Assembly (NCBI RefSeq): GCF_018137965.1
Contig: NZ_CP073100.1
Location: 4,599,754-4,663,753, forward strand
DNA from: Luteolibacter ambystomatis
GTDB taxonomy: Bacteria > Verrucomicrobiota > Verrucomicrobiia > Verrucomicrobiales > Akkermansiaceae
DNA length: 64,000 bases
Direction of reading: 5' to 3'
Positions within the stretch are counted from its first letter, which is position 1. The number at the start of each line of letters is the position of its first letter. The position numbers and the translations under genes are program-made. Shown piece by piece: positions 17,318 to 25,373 of this stretch. A model generated the notes under the pieces. It did not search any database. It worked only from the letters and a program-made list of their open reading frames with translations, and was not told the DNA's origin.

Positions 17318-18538
17318 CTACTGTGTGCTGCTTTGAAACTCGCCGCCTTCCAAGCGTGCCTTGGCTTCGCCTACGAGGAATAGGGAGCCGGCCACAAGCA
17401 CGGGCTCGTTGAACGCAAGAGAGGCTTCGAGAGCCTCATCGAAGGTGGCGTATTCCGTGGCCATCGCGCCCTCGGGCAGAGCGGCGGCGAGTTCGGAAGT
17501 TGGTACGGCGCGCAGCGTATCGACGGGGCACAGAAGAATGCGTCCGGCCAGCGGAGTGAGCAGCGAGAGGATGCCGGAGATGTCTTTCGAAGAGACGGCG
17601 CTGAACAGCAGCGTGGCCTTCTTGTCGCCGAAAACCTGCTGCCAGGTTTCCGCCAGCACCTTCGCGGCATGGGGATTGTGCGCACCATCGAGGATAATCT
17701 CGGGTCGGCAATCTGCCGGGAAGCGTTCGAATCGCCCGGGCCACTTTACGTGGGAGAGCCCGTATTGGACCGTATCGAAACTGAGTGGCACGGCAGCGGC
17801 ATCGAGCGCGGCCAAGGCAAGCGCGGCGTTCCATGCCTGATGTGGTCCGGCGAGCGCGATGGAGTAGCCGAGCAAAGGCTCGCGTACGAACGTGAGCGGG
17901 CAGCGGCATTCGTTCGCTTCCTTCTCCAGCACGAATCGGGCGGCTGGTTCCTGTGGCGATGAAACGGCAGTGGCTCCTTCGATGAAAATGCCTGCTTTCT
18001 CGGCGGCGATGAGTTCCAGCGTGTCGCCAAGCCACTGGGTGTGGTCGAGGCCGATCGGCGTGACCACGCAAACGTCCGCAGGCACGGCGGTGGTGGCATC
18101 GAGACGGCCGCCCATGCCGGTCTCCAGCACGATTAACTCGCACTCGCGCTCACTGAACCAGCGCATCGCCAGCGCGAGAGTGATTTCGAAGAAAGTGGGA
18201 TGGGTTTCCAATCCCTCGCAGATGCCGCGCAGTTGGGTGAGCATAGCGGCGCAACCGTCCTCCGGGATCTGCTGTCCGGAGACCTGGATGCGCTCGCGGT
18301 AATCGACCAGGTGCGGCGAAGTGAAAAGACCGGTGCGGAGACCCGCGGCGCGTGCGACGCTGTCGATCATCGCGCAAGTACTACCTTTGCCGTTGGTCCC
18401 GGCGACATGGATGACCTTCACGCCGCGCTTCGGAAAGGCGAGGTATTCCTTGAGCAGGTTCCGAGGTCCCTCCAGCCCCAGCTTGATGCCGAACATCTGG
18501 GTGGAGAAGAGCCAGTCGATGGCTTCGGGATAGGTCAT
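17318..18538 (-). CDS. folC: Bifunctional folylpolyglutamate/dihydrofolate synthase
   Basis: FolC adds glutamate to dihydropteroate and to folates in the cytoplasm using ATP. The Mur-ligase fold is clear. The P-loop HVAGTNGKGSTCAMIDS lies near residue 40, with FTSPHLVDYRERIQV near 72. VLETGMGGRLDATTAV lies near 127 and LDGAHNPHAAKVLAE near 280. With the ATG at 18538 (MTYPEAIDWLF) the protein has 406 residues, as expected. An upstream in-frame start at 18601 would run into the adjacent palindromic repeat and is rejected. It follows accD in the same direction, across a REPIN-like element. Confidence 0.94.
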   Translation of the reverse strand: MTYPEAIDWLFSTQMFGIKLGLEGPRNLLKEYLAFPKRGVKVIHVAGTNGKGSTCAMIDSVARAAGLRTGLFTSPHLVDYRERIQVSGQQIPEDGCAAMLTQLRGICEGLETHPTFFEITLALAMRWFSERECELIVLETGMGGRLDATTAVPADVCVVTPIGLDHTQWLGDTLELIAAEKAGIFIEGATAVSSPQEPAARFVLEKEANECRCPLTFVREPLLGYSIALAGPHQAWNAALALAALDAAAVPLSFDTVQYGLSHVKWPGRFERFPADCRPEIILDGAHNPHAAKVLAETWQQVFGDKKATLLFSAVSSKDISGILSLLTPLAGRILLCPVDTLRAVPTSELAAALPEGAMATEYATFDEALEASLAFNEPVLVAGSLFLVGEAKARLEGGEFQSSTQ

Positions 18539-18544
18539 GGGAAG

Positions 18545-18692
18545 GGTAGGGACGGATCGCCGATCCGTCCGGGCGGAAAGAGATGCGTTCGCGGAATCCA
18601 TCCGCTTCCAAAACAGAGAACGATGAAATGGGATGCGCGGCGCTGGAAAGCGTGAGCGCGAGACCCGGACGCCTCGGCGAGGCGTCCCTACC
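18545..18692. repeat. REPIN-like inverted pair of GTAG-headed palindromes with covarying stems
   Basis: Two 26-nt arms (18545-18570 and 18667-18692, the second inverted) flank a 96-nt spacer. Each starts GGTAG and contains a 10-bp palindrome with a 1-nt loop. The left stem is GGACGGATCG/CGATCCGTCC and the right, read inward, is GGACGCCTCG/CGAGGCGTCC. The four differences form two compensated base pairs. The element exactly fills the folC-accD gap. Confidence 0.75.
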
Positions 18693-18695
18693 GGC

Positions 18696-19526
18696 TCACT
18701 CCGGCATCATGTAACCCAGCAGTTCGACGAGCTTGTCGCGCAGTTCCTTGCGCGGGACGATCGAGTCGATCAGACCGTGGTCGAGCATGAACTCGGCGGT
18801 CTGGAAGCCGGGCGGCAGGTTCTGGTGGGTCGTCTCCTTCACCACGCGCGGGCCGGCGAAGCCGATCATGCACTTCGGCTCGGCGAGGTTGATGTCGCCG
18901 ATGGTCGCGAAGGACGCGGTGACGCCACCGGTGGTCGGGTGGGTGAGGACGGAGATATAGGGCAGCTTGGCTTCGGACAAGCGGGCGAGCGCGCCACAGG
19001 TCTTCGCCATCTGCATCAGCGAGAGCATGCCTTCCTGCATGCGGGCACCGGAGGAGGCGGAGACGATGACCACGCCGCGTTTTTCGGCGACGGCGGTCTC
19101 GATGGCGCGGGTGATCTTTTCCCCGACCACCGAACCCATCGAGCCGGCGAAGTATTTGAAATCCATCACCGCGATCATCGCGGGCTTGCCGCCGATGGTG
19201 AGGCGACCGGTGACGACCGCATCGTTGAGACCGGTTTTCTGGCGCAGGGAAGCGGTCTTCGCCTCATAGCCCGCGAAGCCGAGTGGGTTGGCGGAGACGA
19301 GGTCGCGTTCCGTTTCCTCGAAGCTGTCCGCGTCCGCGATCAGGGCGATGCGGTCGCCGGAATCCATCAGGAAATGGTTTCCGCACTGCGGGCAGGTGTG
19401 GAGATTCTGCTGGAGTTCCAGCGTGTGGATCATCGCGCCGCAGTCCGGACACTTGGTCCAGAGGCCCTCGGGCATGTCATCGCGTTTTTCGCGGCTGCGG
19501 AGACTCGGCTTTTTGAAGATGCCCAT
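18696..19526 (-). CDS. accD: Acetyl-CoA carboxylase carboxyltransferase beta subunit
   Basis: AccD, with AccA, transfers carboxyl from biotin to acetyl-CoA to make malonyl-CoA for fatty acid synthesis. The 276-residue protein begins with the usual zinc ribbon (CPDC at 26-29 and CPQC at 45-48). The crotonase-fold carboxyltransferase domain follows: LNDAVVTGRLTIGGKPAMIA, VVIVSASSGARMQEGMLSLM, and TTGGVTASFATIGDINLAEP. The ATG at 19526 (MGIFKKPSLRSR) gives the standard N-terminus. The gene lies between comF and folC, all on the minus strand; an accD-folC neighbourhood is common. Confidence 0.96.
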   Translation of the reverse strand: MGIFKKPSLRSREKRDDMPEGLWTKCPDCGAMIHTLELQQNLHTCPQCGNHFLMDSGDRIALIADADSFEETERDLVSANPLGFAGYEAKTASLRQKTGLNDAVVTGRLTIGGKPAMIAVMDFKYFAGSMGSVVGEKITRAIETAVAEKRGVVIVSASSGARMQEGMLSLMQMAKTCGALARLSEAKLPYISVLTHPTTGGVTASFATIGDINLAEPKCMIGFAGPRVVKETTHQNLPPGFQTAEFMLDHGLIDSIVPRKELRDKLVELLGYMMPE

Positions 19527-19582
19527 GAGAATGAGGAGGTTCGGGGCGGCGGCGGGGAAGCGCTCGCGCCGTGGCGGCCAGC

Positions 19583-20350
19583 CTAGCCGCGCATCACGGT
19601 CACGACAATCACCTTTTGAACGCCGCCCCGGCGGAGCACCCGGGCGCATTCGTGGACGGTCGAGCCGGTGGTGAAAACATCGTCGATCACCACCGCGCCG
19701 GGAGGTTTGCCGGAGGCGAAGCGGGTGCCGGTGCGGCTCAGGGCGAAGGCCCCTTTCAGGTTGGCCAGCCGTTGGGTACGACCGAAGTGGGTCTGGGTCT
19801 CCGTTTTCCGGATGCGCTTGAGGGCTGGCAGGACTGGCAGACCCGTGACGGCGGAAACGGTGCGGGCGATTTCCGCGGCTTGGTTGAAGAAGCGCTCGCG
19901 TTGGCGGGCCGGATGGAGCGGCACCGGCACCAACGGCCAGGATTCCGCGAGAGCGGGAGCGAGCCGGGGATCGGCGAAGGATTCGGCGGCGAGGCGGCCC
20001 AGTTCGGGGGCGAGATGGAGGGCCTTCTGGTATTTCAGACCGTGGATCAGCTCCATCGTCCGCAGGTCTTTCCGGAGTGCGGGACGGGCGAATTCGAAGG
20101 CGGGATCGAGCCCGGTGCAGTTCGGGCATTCGAAGGAGGTTTCGATGACGCCATCGAACGATTCACCGCAGACCGCGCAATAGGGTTCGGTGAGGCGTGG
20201 CAGGCTGTCCGCGCAAGCTCCGCAGAGCGCACGACCGTGGGCGAGAGGCGCGTGGCAGAGTCCACAGGATGGTGGGTAGACCAGATCCAGCGTCCGGGAA
20301 ACCAAGGCCCGCCAGCCGTGCGGCGGCTCAGATGCCGGGTCGGTCGGCAT
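19583..20350 (-). CDS. ComF-type phosphoribosyltransferase-like competence protein
   Basis: This 255-residue ComF family protein has an N-terminal zinc-binding part with four CxxC pairs (CGLC, CGAC, CAVC, CPNC). A type I phosphoribosyltransferase fold follows, with VVIDDVFTTGSTVHECA near residue 222. LVPVPLHPARQRERFFNQA is the other family hallmark. ComF is needed for DNA uptake in naturally competent bacteria, probably at the inner membrane or cytoplasm, but its biochemical reaction is not settled. Its start overlaps the end of the upstream CPBP protease gene by about 22 nt, so the two are co-transcribed. Confidence 0.93.
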   Translation of the reverse strand: MPTDPASEPPHGWRALVSRTLDLVYPPSCGLCHAPLAHGRALCGACADSLPRLTEPYCAVCGESFDGVIETSFECPNCTGLDPAFEFARPALRKDLRTMELIHGLKYQKALHLAPELGRLAAESFADPRLAPALAESWPLVPVPLHPARQRERFFNQAAEIARTVSAVTGLPVLPALKRIRKTETQTHFGRTQRLANLKGAFALSRTGTRFASGKPPGAVVIDDVFTTGSTVHECARVLRRGGVQKVIVVTVMRG

Positions 20351-21389
20351 GGCGGCGGGTGATGAAATGGATCACCACGCCGGTGACCGCCACGATCGCC
20401 AGCGGCAGCAGGCCTTCGCGCAGGGTGGTGCCGATCAGGAACCGGGAAACACCGCCCAAATTCGGGATCGGCTGGGTGATCGCCTTGAACACGAAAACGC
20501 CGAAGACCCAGCCGGCATGCAGGCCGATGGGCATCCACAGTCCGGCGGTCCTGACCCGGGCGTAGGCCACCACCGCTCCGAGCACGAACAAGGTGCAGAA
20601 GCTGGAGAGCAGAGGTAGTGGGTCCGCGTACTGGGCGAAGATCCGGCCTAGCAGCCAGAAGCCTGCCTTGGCGGATTCCGGATCGGGCACCGCGCCGAGG
20701 GTTTTCGGATCGAGGAAATGCAGGAAGGCAAACAGCAGCGAAAGGCTTGCGATGGCCGCCCACGGCTTCATGGCGCGCAGGAAAATCCCAAGCAGTACAC
20801 CGCGGAAGACAATTTCCTCCAGCGTGGCCACCAGCAGCGAGCTGAACAGCGCCCCCGGGATCACCTTGCCCAGATGGAGCGGCTTTGGTGGGAAGAGGTT
20901 CGGCACGCCCTTGGTCGAGAAGGCGCGGTTCTCCATCACGAACGCCCCCGCATGGAGCAGCCACCAGGCCAGCAACGCGAGGCCGCCGAGAGCGAGCACG
21001 AAGCCGAGCGTGAGGTGCAGCCAGCCCTTGGGGTCGCGCTGGAGCGGCTGGCCTTCATTGGCAGCGATGGCGGATTCCGGCAGGCGGAAGGACCATGGCG
21101 TATCGCGGTAGCGGACCTGGCTGCGACCGATCTTCAGCCAGCGGACCAGCGGGAAGAACAGCACCAGCGCGGACAGCATCACCGAGCGGTTGAAGAAACG
21201 GGGGAAATCCGAGCGACCGCAGGCCTCGGCCAGCCATTTCACGAAAGAGTTGGTCTCCTTGCCATGGGTGACCTCGAAGAGAGCCTTGCCGCCATTGTAG
21301 AGCATGGGAGAGATTGCCGCGGCCAACAGCAGCACGCCCGCCACGTAGCACAGGATTTTGACGACATCGTTGGTCAGGGCTCTCCGCAC
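20328..21389 (-). CDS. CPBP family intramembrane metalloprotease
   Basis: This 353-residue polytopic membrane protein carries the CPBP (Abi/CAAX protease) motifs: ATLEEIVFRGVLLG with the EExxxR core, then LLFAFLHFLD (FxxxH), then MPIGLHAGWVFG. These residues form the intramembrane active site of the family. Roughly eight hydrophobic helices are visible, the first being VVKILCYVAGVLLLAAAI. Substrates cannot be predicted. The start is GTG at 21389. The gene is divergent from the small gene at 21470 and overlaps comF at its 3' end. Confidence 0.9.
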   Translation of the reverse strand: MRRALTNDVVKILCYVAGVLLLAAAISPMLYNGGKALFEVTHGKETNSFVKWLAEACGRSDFPRFFNRSVMLSALVLFFPLVRWLKIGRSQVRYRDTPWSFRLPESAIAANEGQPLQRDPKGWLHLTLGFVLALGGLALLAWWLLHAGAFVMENRAFSTKGVPNLFPPKPLHLGKVIPGALFSSLLVATLEEIVFRGVLLGIFLRAMKPWAAIASLSLLFAFLHFLDPKTLGAVPDPESAKAGFWLLGRIFAQYADPLPLLSSFCTLFVLGAVVAYARVRTAGLWMPIGLHAGWVFGVFVFKAITQPIPNLGGVSRFLIGTTLREGLLPLAIVAVTGVVIHFITRRHADRPGI

Positions 21390-21433
21390 GCCGGGATGCT
21401 GACAGCGGGCCGGGGGCAGTCAACGTCATCCCT

Positions 21434-21463
21434 CTGGACTCCGGCCTCCCGCGCCCGTAGCCT
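21434..21463 (+). promoter_or_regulatory. Putative promoter giving a near-leaderless transcript
   Basis: CTGGAC at 21434-21439, an 18-nt spacer and TAGCCT at 21458-21463 are followed by only 6 nt before the ATG at 21470. The layout repeats that seen before the FdhF/YdeP gene. Confidence 0.35.
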
Positions 21464-21469
21464 CCGGCC

Positions 21470-21730
21470 ATGGAAAGTCATGAATGGCACGAGCGCACTG
21501 AGGAAGGTGTCCGATATTACCGTGCCAACCGCCATGCCAACAAGTGGACGTTCATCACCACGCTGAAGACCGACCCGGACTGGGAAACCGTCGATCCGGT
21601 GCCGGAAGCACTGTGGCGGGAACTCCGCGACGTGCTGTGGCGGAAGTACCAGCGCAAGCGGTGCCCATGGAAGTTCATCGAGGACATCGACAAGATGCTC
21701 GGCGATGAGCCGAAGCCCGAGGGGCGGTGA
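21470..21730 (+). CDS. Small conserved-looking protein of unknown function
   Basis: This 86-residue, charged, Trp-rich cytoplasmic protein (KWTFITTLKTDPDWETVDPV, then VLWRKYQRKRCPWKFIEDID) has no signal peptide or membrane segment. I recognise no domain. The dense aromatic and basic pattern looks like a real folded protein and not a chance frame. It is divergent from the CPBP gene and convergent with the membrane protein at 21740. No Shine-Dalgarno is visible, and a possible -10 box ends 6 nt before the ATG. Confidence 0.6.
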   Translation: MESHEWHERTEEGVRYYRANRHANKWTFITTLKTDPDWETVDPVPEALWRELRDVLWRKYQRKRCPWKFIEDIDKMLGDEPKPEGR

Positions 21731-21739
21731 GCATCAGGC

Positions 21740-22720
21740 TCAAGTGTGGTCACGGACCGGGCGGCCCATCGTTGTCCGCGCAACGAAATAGGCGCCGTTG
21801 GTCATGAGGCACCAACCCAGGGCGCACAGGCCGGGGAGGAACCATATGGGCCGCAGATCCTGATAGGTCTGAGACCAGCCGCCCATAGGGGACGGGCCGC
21901 CCCGGGTCAGGCTGAGGCCTGATGATGAGGAGAATACCGCGGAGGGACCCAAGCCAGGGTGGGTGGTGGCAGGCAATGCGTTGCTCCAATTGACGCAGTA
22001 TCGATCCAGATACCCGACCACCAGATCCTCATTTGCGGGGGCTACGGTTTTTCCCTTCAGATCATGAACGATTTGAAGGAGCCCTTTTCCATCCCAGGGC
22101 AGGGTTTGATCGCTGCCTTCCTTGATGATCTTCTGGCTGCCGCGCACATGCAGCCAGCCGGGAAGATCCGGTCGTCCGGCTGGATGCAGACGAAGTGCCG
22201 CCGCGTGGTAGCGGGTAGGTACCCCGCCGTGGATGAAATCCGCCCACGTGCCACGGACAGACCGGCAATTCTCGGTCCAATCCACCCGGAGCCATTGGTC
22301 CAACTGCAGCGGCTCCGGACTTGGTCGGATGGGCATGGCACCGGTGGAGACTTGGGATGAGAACCCCGGAAGCAGGATGCGGCAGTTATCCGTGATCCAG
22401 CCCAATCCACATAGCAGGACGAGAATGAAGAAGCTCGCATAGGATACCCATGGTGCTTGTCCGTGCAGCGGCAGGTGCTTGCTTCGGATGCGCTTTTCCA
22501 CGAGGCGAAGCCCCAGGAGACAGAGCAGTAGCAACGCGATCACCAGGATCAAACCCCGCCCGAAAAGGTGGTCGCGGTTCAGCCCCCACCAATCCGGCGC
22601 TGGTGCGGGTGGGTTGGATGAGGCGAACCAGAAGAACCCCAGCCAGACCACGGCGGAAACAGCCACGAAGCTCATCCGCACCCGGGTGGGAACGATGGGG
22701 ATGGAGTGGCGTTCGGTCAT
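21740..22720 (-). CDS. Membrane protein of unknown function
   Basis: This 326-residue protein has three N-terminal hydrophobic helices (MSFVAVSAVVWLGFFWF, LILVIALLLLCLLGL, YASFFILVLLCGLGW). A soluble extracytoplasmic region of about 180 residues follows, including LHPAGRPDLPGWLHVRGS. The last helix is near the C-terminus (LPGLCALGWCLMTNGAYFVA). No family is recognised. The ATG at 22720 (MTERHSIPIVP) is preferred to one at 22765 because the upstream segment overlaps the divergent promoter region of the phosphoesterase gene. Confidence 0.6.
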   Translation of the reverse strand: MTERHSIPIVPTRVRMSFVAVSAVVWLGFFWFASSNPPAPAPDWWGLNRDHLFGRGLILVIALLLLCLLGLRLVEKRIRSKHLPLHGQAPWVSYASFFILVLLCGLGWITDNCRILLPGFSSQVSTGAMPIRPSPEPLQLDQWLRVDWTENCRSVRGTWADFIHGGVPTRYHAAALRLHPAGRPDLPGWLHVRGSQKIIKEGSDQTLPWDGKGLLQIVHDLKGKTVAPANEDLVVGYLDRYCVNWSNALPATTHPGLGPSAVFSSSSGLSLTRGGPSPMGGWSQTYQDLRPIWFLPGLCALGWCLMTNGAYFVARTTMGRPVRDHT

Positions 22721-22810
22721 GCGGTGGAACGAGAGACTGGACGGCCGCGCATGGGATTCACGCAAAATTCACGCGTCGGGGCGCTCACACATGGTAAATC
22801 TTCCAGTGCT

Positions 22811-23572
22811 ATGGCTTGGACACGTCGGCAATTTCTGTTTCGCCTGCCCTGCATCGGTGCGGGTCTCGCAGCGCTGGATGGGTTTGCGGTGGAGCCGGAT
22901 TGGATCGAGATCACCCGGCATGATTTCAGCCACCTGGGAGTGGGCAAAACCATCGTCCATTTGACGGACACTCACTATCGCCGCAGCGACAGAGGTTGGC
23001 TCGAAGGGGTGCTGCGCACCGCGCTCGACCAAAAGCCGGATCTGATCTGTTTCACAGGGGATCTGGTGGATGGGAAAAACCGCAAGATTCTGCGCGAGGC
23101 ACTGGAGGTGATGGCCACGCTGCCGGTGCCGCTTTACGGGGTGATCGGAAATCACGATCCGGACGATGCAGGCACAAGAGCGCTTTTCCGGCAGGCGGCG
23201 AAGGCCACCGGTGGAATGTGGTTGTTCAATGAGCGGCTGGATTTGGGGAAGATCGTGATCGAGGGAACGACCGGCTATTTCGGCCTCCAGCCCCGTCATG
23301 CGAAGCCGCGCATCCTGCTGTGCCACTATCCGATCGTGGGAGATCGCCCGTCGGGCCGACCGTATGAGCTGATCCTCAGCGGCCATTCCCACGGCGGCCA
23401 GTGTCGTCTCCCCGGTGTGGCGGCCTTGTATCTGCCGCAGGGCGTGGGTCGCTATGTGGCGGGCCACTATGATTCTCCGGCGGGGAGGCTTTTCGTCAGC
23501 CGGGGGATCGGCACCACCGGACTGCCCGTACGCTTTGCCTGCCGTCCGGAGATGGCCGTGTTCCGAATTTGA
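22811..23572 (+). CDS. Tat-exported metallophosphoesterase (YkuE-like)
   Basis: This 253-residue calcineurin-like phosphoesterase has all metal-site motifs in order: LTDTHYRR (D-x-H), FTGDLVDG (GD), VIGNHDPDD (GNHD), LLCHYP, and LSGHSHGGQCRLPG (GH-x-H). The N-terminus MAWTRRQFLFRLPCIGAGLA is a twin-arginine signal, so the enzyme is exported folded with metals loaded. YkuE-type relatives act at the cell envelope, but the substrate is not known. The ATG at 22811 gives this signal at once; an upstream in-frame start at 22706 would bury it. Confidence 0.9.
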   Translation: MAWTRRQFLFRLPCIGAGLAALDGFAVEPDWIEITRHDFSHLGVGKTIVHLTDTHYRRSDRGWLEGVLRTALDQKPDLICFTGDLVDGKNRKILREALEVMATLPVPLYGVIGNHDPDDAGTRALFRQAAKATGGMWLFNERLDLGKIVIEGTTGYFGLQPRHAKPRILLCHYPIVGDRPSGRPYELILSGHSHGGQCRLPGVAALYLPQGVGRYVAGHYDSPAGRLFVSRGIGTTGLPVRFACRPEMAVFRI

Positions 23573-23592
23573 GGGAAACGGGTCTCAACGGA

Positions 23593-23642
23593 GTCGGCGG
23601 AAATCGAAGGTTGGGCTCCGAAATCCGCCGGCTGTTTTTTTT
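23593..23642 (+). terminator. Terminator after the phosphoesterase gene
   Basis: GTCGGCGGA and TCCGCCGGC form a 9-bp stem (one G-T pair) around a 22-nt loop, followed by TG and eight T residues. It lies 20 nt after the stop codon and is a decayed relative of the hairpin at 25133. Confidence 0.7.
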
Positions 23643-23742
23643 GGGGGGAGATTTGAATCAGGAAAGAGGTCCGGGGGGAGGTCTTGCTGACAGGGGGAGA
23701 GTGACACAAAATCGGCCATCGTGATATACCGTGATCGCGTTG
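23593..23742 (+). repeat. Intergenic module, copy A
   Basis: About 150 nt comprise a terminator-like hairpin, TTTTGGGGGGAGA, a GCTGAC block, CAAAATCGGCC (23707-23717) and GTGATCGCGTTGG. The same elements recur in the same order at 25133-25292. Copy A precedes the CE15 esterase gene. Confidence 0.55.
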
Positions 23743-23862
23743 GAAGATAGATATGATGGGTTCGTGCGATCTGCACGATATTGCCGAACTTCATCTCGGA
23801 CAAAGATCCGAAGCCTTCGATTTCCCTTGAGCAAACGCCTCTGCCGGAAGCCTCATGTGGGG

Positions 23863-25110
23863 ATGACGCGGATGATTCTGGCGGGAGTGTATGCGGCGAT
23901 GATGGGAATGGCTGGGGCCGGGACGGCTCTGCCTGACCCCCTGACCGCGCTGGATGGCACGAAGATCGGGAACCCCGCGCAGTGGCGTGAGAAACGCCGG
24001 CCGGAGCTATTGGAACTTTTGACGAAGCAGATGTACGGACGCTCCCCCGCCCGGCCGGAGAAAATGAAGATCGAGGTGTTCGACCGCGACCCCCACGCCC
24101 TCGGAGACAAAGCCACCCGCATCCAGATGGCGCTCTATCCGAATGGCGACCCGAAAGGGCCGCGGATGGATTTGCTGGTCTATGTGCCGAATCAGGCCAA
24201 AGGCCCGGTCCCGGCGATCCTCGCGCTGAATTTCTGGGGGAATCAGGCCATCCACACCGATCCCGGCATCCGGATCACGGAGAGCTGGGTGGAGGAAAAA
24301 ACCTCCTACGTGAATCTATCCGCCGTGAAGGACCACCGCGCGCTGGAGGGCTCCCGCGGCATCAATGCGAAGCAGTGGCCGGTGGAGCGCATCCTGGAAC
24401 GCGGCTACGCACTGGCGACGATGTATCGTGAAGATATCGCGCCGGACCATGAGCCGTATTTTGCCTCCGGCGCACAGTCGCTCTATCCGGAACTCCAGCA
24501 GGGTGACGACAATTTTGGTACCATCGCGGCGTGGGCGTGGGGGTTGAGCCGGGCGATGGATGCCTTGGAGAAAGAGCCTGCGATCGATGCCAAGCGGGTG
24601 GGGGTGCTGGGCTGGTCCCGTCTGGGGAAGGCCGCCCTGTGGGCCGGGGCGAACGACGAGCGTTTCGCCGCCGTCTACAGCCATGAATCCGGTGCCGGTG
24701 GCGCGAAACTGTTCCATCGCGGGGTGGGCGAGAACATCGAGCGGCTGAACCGCGTTTTTCCGCACTGGTTCGCCCGCTCGTTCCGCCAGTATGTGGGGAA
24801 GGACACGGAACTGCCCTTCGACCAACATCTGGTGATGGCCTTGGTGGCTCCACGTCCTTTGTATGTCGCCAGCGCGATCGAGGACAAAAATGCCGATCCG
24901 GAAGGCGAGTTCGCGGGCGCGAAGGCTGCGGAGCCGGTTTTCAAGCTGCTCGGAGCGGGCGGGCTTCCTGCGGAAACCTGGCCTGCCGTTGGTCAGCCGG
25001 TGCTGGACGGGATCATCGGCTACCACGTGCGCCCGGGAGGCCACGATCTGACCGATCACGATTGGGAGCAGTATCTGGCGTTTTCCGACCGCCAGCTCAA
25101 AGCCCGCTGA
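23863..25110 (+). CDS. CE15-like glucuronoyl esterase (alpha/beta hydrolase)
   Basis: This 415-residue exported hydrolase resembles carbohydrate esterase family 15, which cleaves ester links between glucuronoxylan and lignin alcohols. A signal peptide (MILAGVYAAMMGMAGAGTA) is followed by the nucleophile motif GWSRLGKAALWAGANDERFA. The usual GxSRxGK is intact. PRPLYVASAIEDKNADPEGEF matches the acidic-residue region, and YHVRPGGHDLTDHDWEQYL carries the catalytic His. A family SGCGGA appears here as SGAGGA. ATG 23863 or 23872 fits the signal peptide; the frame is open back to 23731. Matching intergenic modules lie on both sides. Confidence 0.85.
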   Translation: MTRMILAGVYAAMMGMAGAGTALPDPLTALDGTKIGNPAQWREKRRPELLELLTKQMYGRSPARPEKMKIEVFDRDPHALGDKATRIQMALYPNGDPKGPRMDLLVYVPNQAKGPVPAILALNFWGNQAIHTDPGIRITESWVEEKTSYVNLSAVKDHRALEGSRGINAKQWPVERILERGYALATMYREDIAPDHEPYFASGAQSLYPELQQGDDNFGTIAAWAWGLSRAMDALEKEPAIDAKRVGVLGWSRLGKAALWAGANDERFAAVYSHESGAGGAKLFHRGVGENIERLNRVFPHWFARSFRQYVGKDTELPFDQHLVMALVAPRPLYVASAIEDKNADPEGEFAGAKAAEPVFKLLGAGGLPAETWPAVGQPVLDGIIGYHVRPGGHDLTDHDWEQYLAFSDRQLKAR

Positions 25111-25132
25111 AAGCGCCGGGCCGAAAAGGAGA

Positions 25133-25180
25133 TCGGCGGATGTCGAAAGGGGGGCCCCCGACATCCGCCGACCAATTTTT
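25133..25180 (+). terminator. Strong terminator after the CE15 gene
   Basis: TCGGCGGATGTCG and CGACATCCGCCGA form a perfect 13-bp stem. The 13-nt loop is itself GC-palindromic. CCAA and TTTTT follow. It starts 22 nt after the stop codon. Confidence 0.85.
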
Positions 25181-25292
25181 GGGGGGAGAATGATTGCTTC
25201 CTTTGGGTGGAAGGCCCTCGCGCCGGGTGGCGCGCTGACGAACCCAATATGATCAAAATCGGCCGCAGCGGCACTACGCGATCGCGTAGGTT
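25133..25292 (+). repeat. Intergenic module, copy B
   Basis: This module has the same order as copy A at 23593: hairpin, TTTTTGGGGGGAGA, GCTGAC, CAAAATCGGCC (25254-25264). It ends in a perfect 16-bp palindrome, CTACGCGATCGCGTAG (25274-25289). Copy B precedes the MBL hydrolase gene. Confidence 0.55.
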
Positions 25293-25373
25293 GGGGCGGA
25301 ATGTGTCTTTTCCGTCAGTAAATGTGCCTCTGGTGTTGATGACAATGAGGGCGCGCGCGCGTATCAGACGCTG

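Noticed and set aside
25351..25361. Alternating GC run as a Z-DNA regulatory element.
   Set aside because: It is only 11 nt in a GC-rich genome, and nothing else supports a role.
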